Origin: JANNSO01 sp964485395
GTDB taxonomy: Bacteria > Spirochaetota > Spirochaetia > Treponematales > UBA12059
Length of the DNA: 64,000 bases
Assembly (NCBI GenBank): GCA_964485395.1
Contig: CAZAJF010000016.1
Location: forward strand, 1 to 64,000
Direction of reading: 5' to 3'
A program made the position numbers and the translations under genes. A model generated the notes under the pieces. The model saw only the letters and a program-made list of their open reading frames with translations. It made no database searches and was not told the origin of the DNA. Of this stretch, positions 63,659 to 64,000 are shown in pieces; positions within the stretch are counted from its first letter, which is position 1; every line of letters starts with the position of its first letter.

Positions 63659-64000
63659 ATGGCAAACAGAAAACAAGTGCTCATCGCGGACGACATGGAA
63701 CAGAACCGCAAAGCTATAAAAACTTTCCTGTTCTTCCTGCATTTCGACGCCACGCTAGCCGAAGACGGCCTCATCGCAAAAAAAATACTGGAAACGACCA
63801 AATTCGATTTGATAGTATCCGACATAGAAATGCCCAACATGAACGGTTTCGAGCTGCTTGCGCACGTAAAAAAAACACCGGGGCTCAAGGAAACGCCCGT
63901 GCTGATGCTTTCCACGCTCGATTCACCCGAGGTAAAGGAGCGCTGTCAGAAATTAGGGGCCGGTTACTATATCGTAAAGCCGTTCACCAAAGAAAAATTC
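63659..64000 (+). CDS. Response regulator receiver, cut by the window end
   Basis: 114 codons visible. IADDMEQNRK for the acidic pocket, acceptor in LIVSDIEMPNMNG, Ser in MLSTLDS and Lys in IVKPFTKEK. The reading frame is open to base 64000, so whether it has an output domain is unknown. AGAGG precedes the ATG. Confidence 0.85.
   Translation, partial: MANRKQVLIADDMEQNRKAIKTFLFFLHFDATLAEDGLIAKKILETTKFDLIVSDIEMPNMNGFELLAHVKKTPGLKETPVLMLSTLDSPEVKERCQKLGAGYYIVKPFTKEKF

Noticed and set aside
1..64000. Genome-wide reassignment of TAG
   Set aside because: At least ten genes here end in TAG with normal family lengths, such as those ending at 5294, 43759, 49642, 51281, 54706, 57167, 60725 and 60759, so TAG is a working stop.
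1..64000. tRNA, rRNA, CRISPR, IS or prophage genes
   Set aside because: Gaps are short and hold no cloverleaf, repeat-spacer pattern, transposase or phage genes that I could find by reading.

Overview
The window reads as a chromosomal piece of a free-living or environmental spirochaete (Spirochaetales, Treponema-like), probably from a metagenome or draft assembly. The evidence is an archaeal-type PheRS alpha/beta pair, a fused catalytic-regulatory aspartate carbamoyltransferase (PyrBI), a P83/100-family protein, spirochaete-style lipoproteins, and a chemotaxis set with CheX, CheC and CheD. Coding density is very high, GC is moderately high, genes often overlap by 4 nt, and there is no tRNA, rRNA, CRISPR array, IS element or prophage that I can support.

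Layout. 1-2202: pheT (5' part only) and pheS; pheT runs in frame into a foreign DUF883 (ElaB/YqjD-type) sequence near base 222, and pheS carries an in-frame TAG. 2230-6268: a 1000-aa double-receiver/PEP-synthase-like protein and a gene of unknown function. 6290-6445: a non-coding repeat-like element. 6451-12842: a five-gene Opp/Yej-type peptide ABC transporter operon. 13085-17965: two-component genes. 17978-25272: a methyltransferase fusion, recQ, a decayed alkaline phosphatase, an M23 peptidase, an acetyltransferase and pyrBI. 25429-31357: P83/100, a PQQ/HEAT protein and a radical SAM protein. 31518-36020: an Hsp70-like ATPase, a Sir2 deacylase and HrpB helicase. 35998-40740: a haem-sensor diguanylate cyclase, a CASTOR/POLLUX-type channel and a GAF histidine kinase with an internal TAG. 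40761-43731: four small metabolic enzymes. 43759-44565: a secreted unknown.

44714-60725 is a large chemotaxis locus. The core is one long minus-strand run: cheA, mcp, cheW, mcp, cheW, cheR, a ParA-like ATPase, an unknown gene, cheB, cheD, cheY and cheX. It is flanked on both sides by plus-strand receiver/HisKA_2 kinase modules. The two mcp-cheW pairs are a recent tandem duplication. The ParA protein probably positions the arrays, and the unknown 182-aa protein sits inside the operon and may be a new accessory part.

60759-63512 is a cobalamin-controlled operon. A sigma70-like promoter and a clear cobalamin riboswitch precede a small lipoprotein of unknown function and a BtuB-like TonB-dependent receptor. 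This is the best candidate for something undescribed: a B12-regulated surface lipoprotein partnering a receptor in a spirochaete. The window ends inside another receiver-domain gene with a good promoter.

TAG is used as a normal terminal stop by at least ten genes here, so the two internal TAGs (pheS and the GAF kinase) are more likely nonsense changes or sequence errors than general recoding. Both fit a GAG-to-TAG change.
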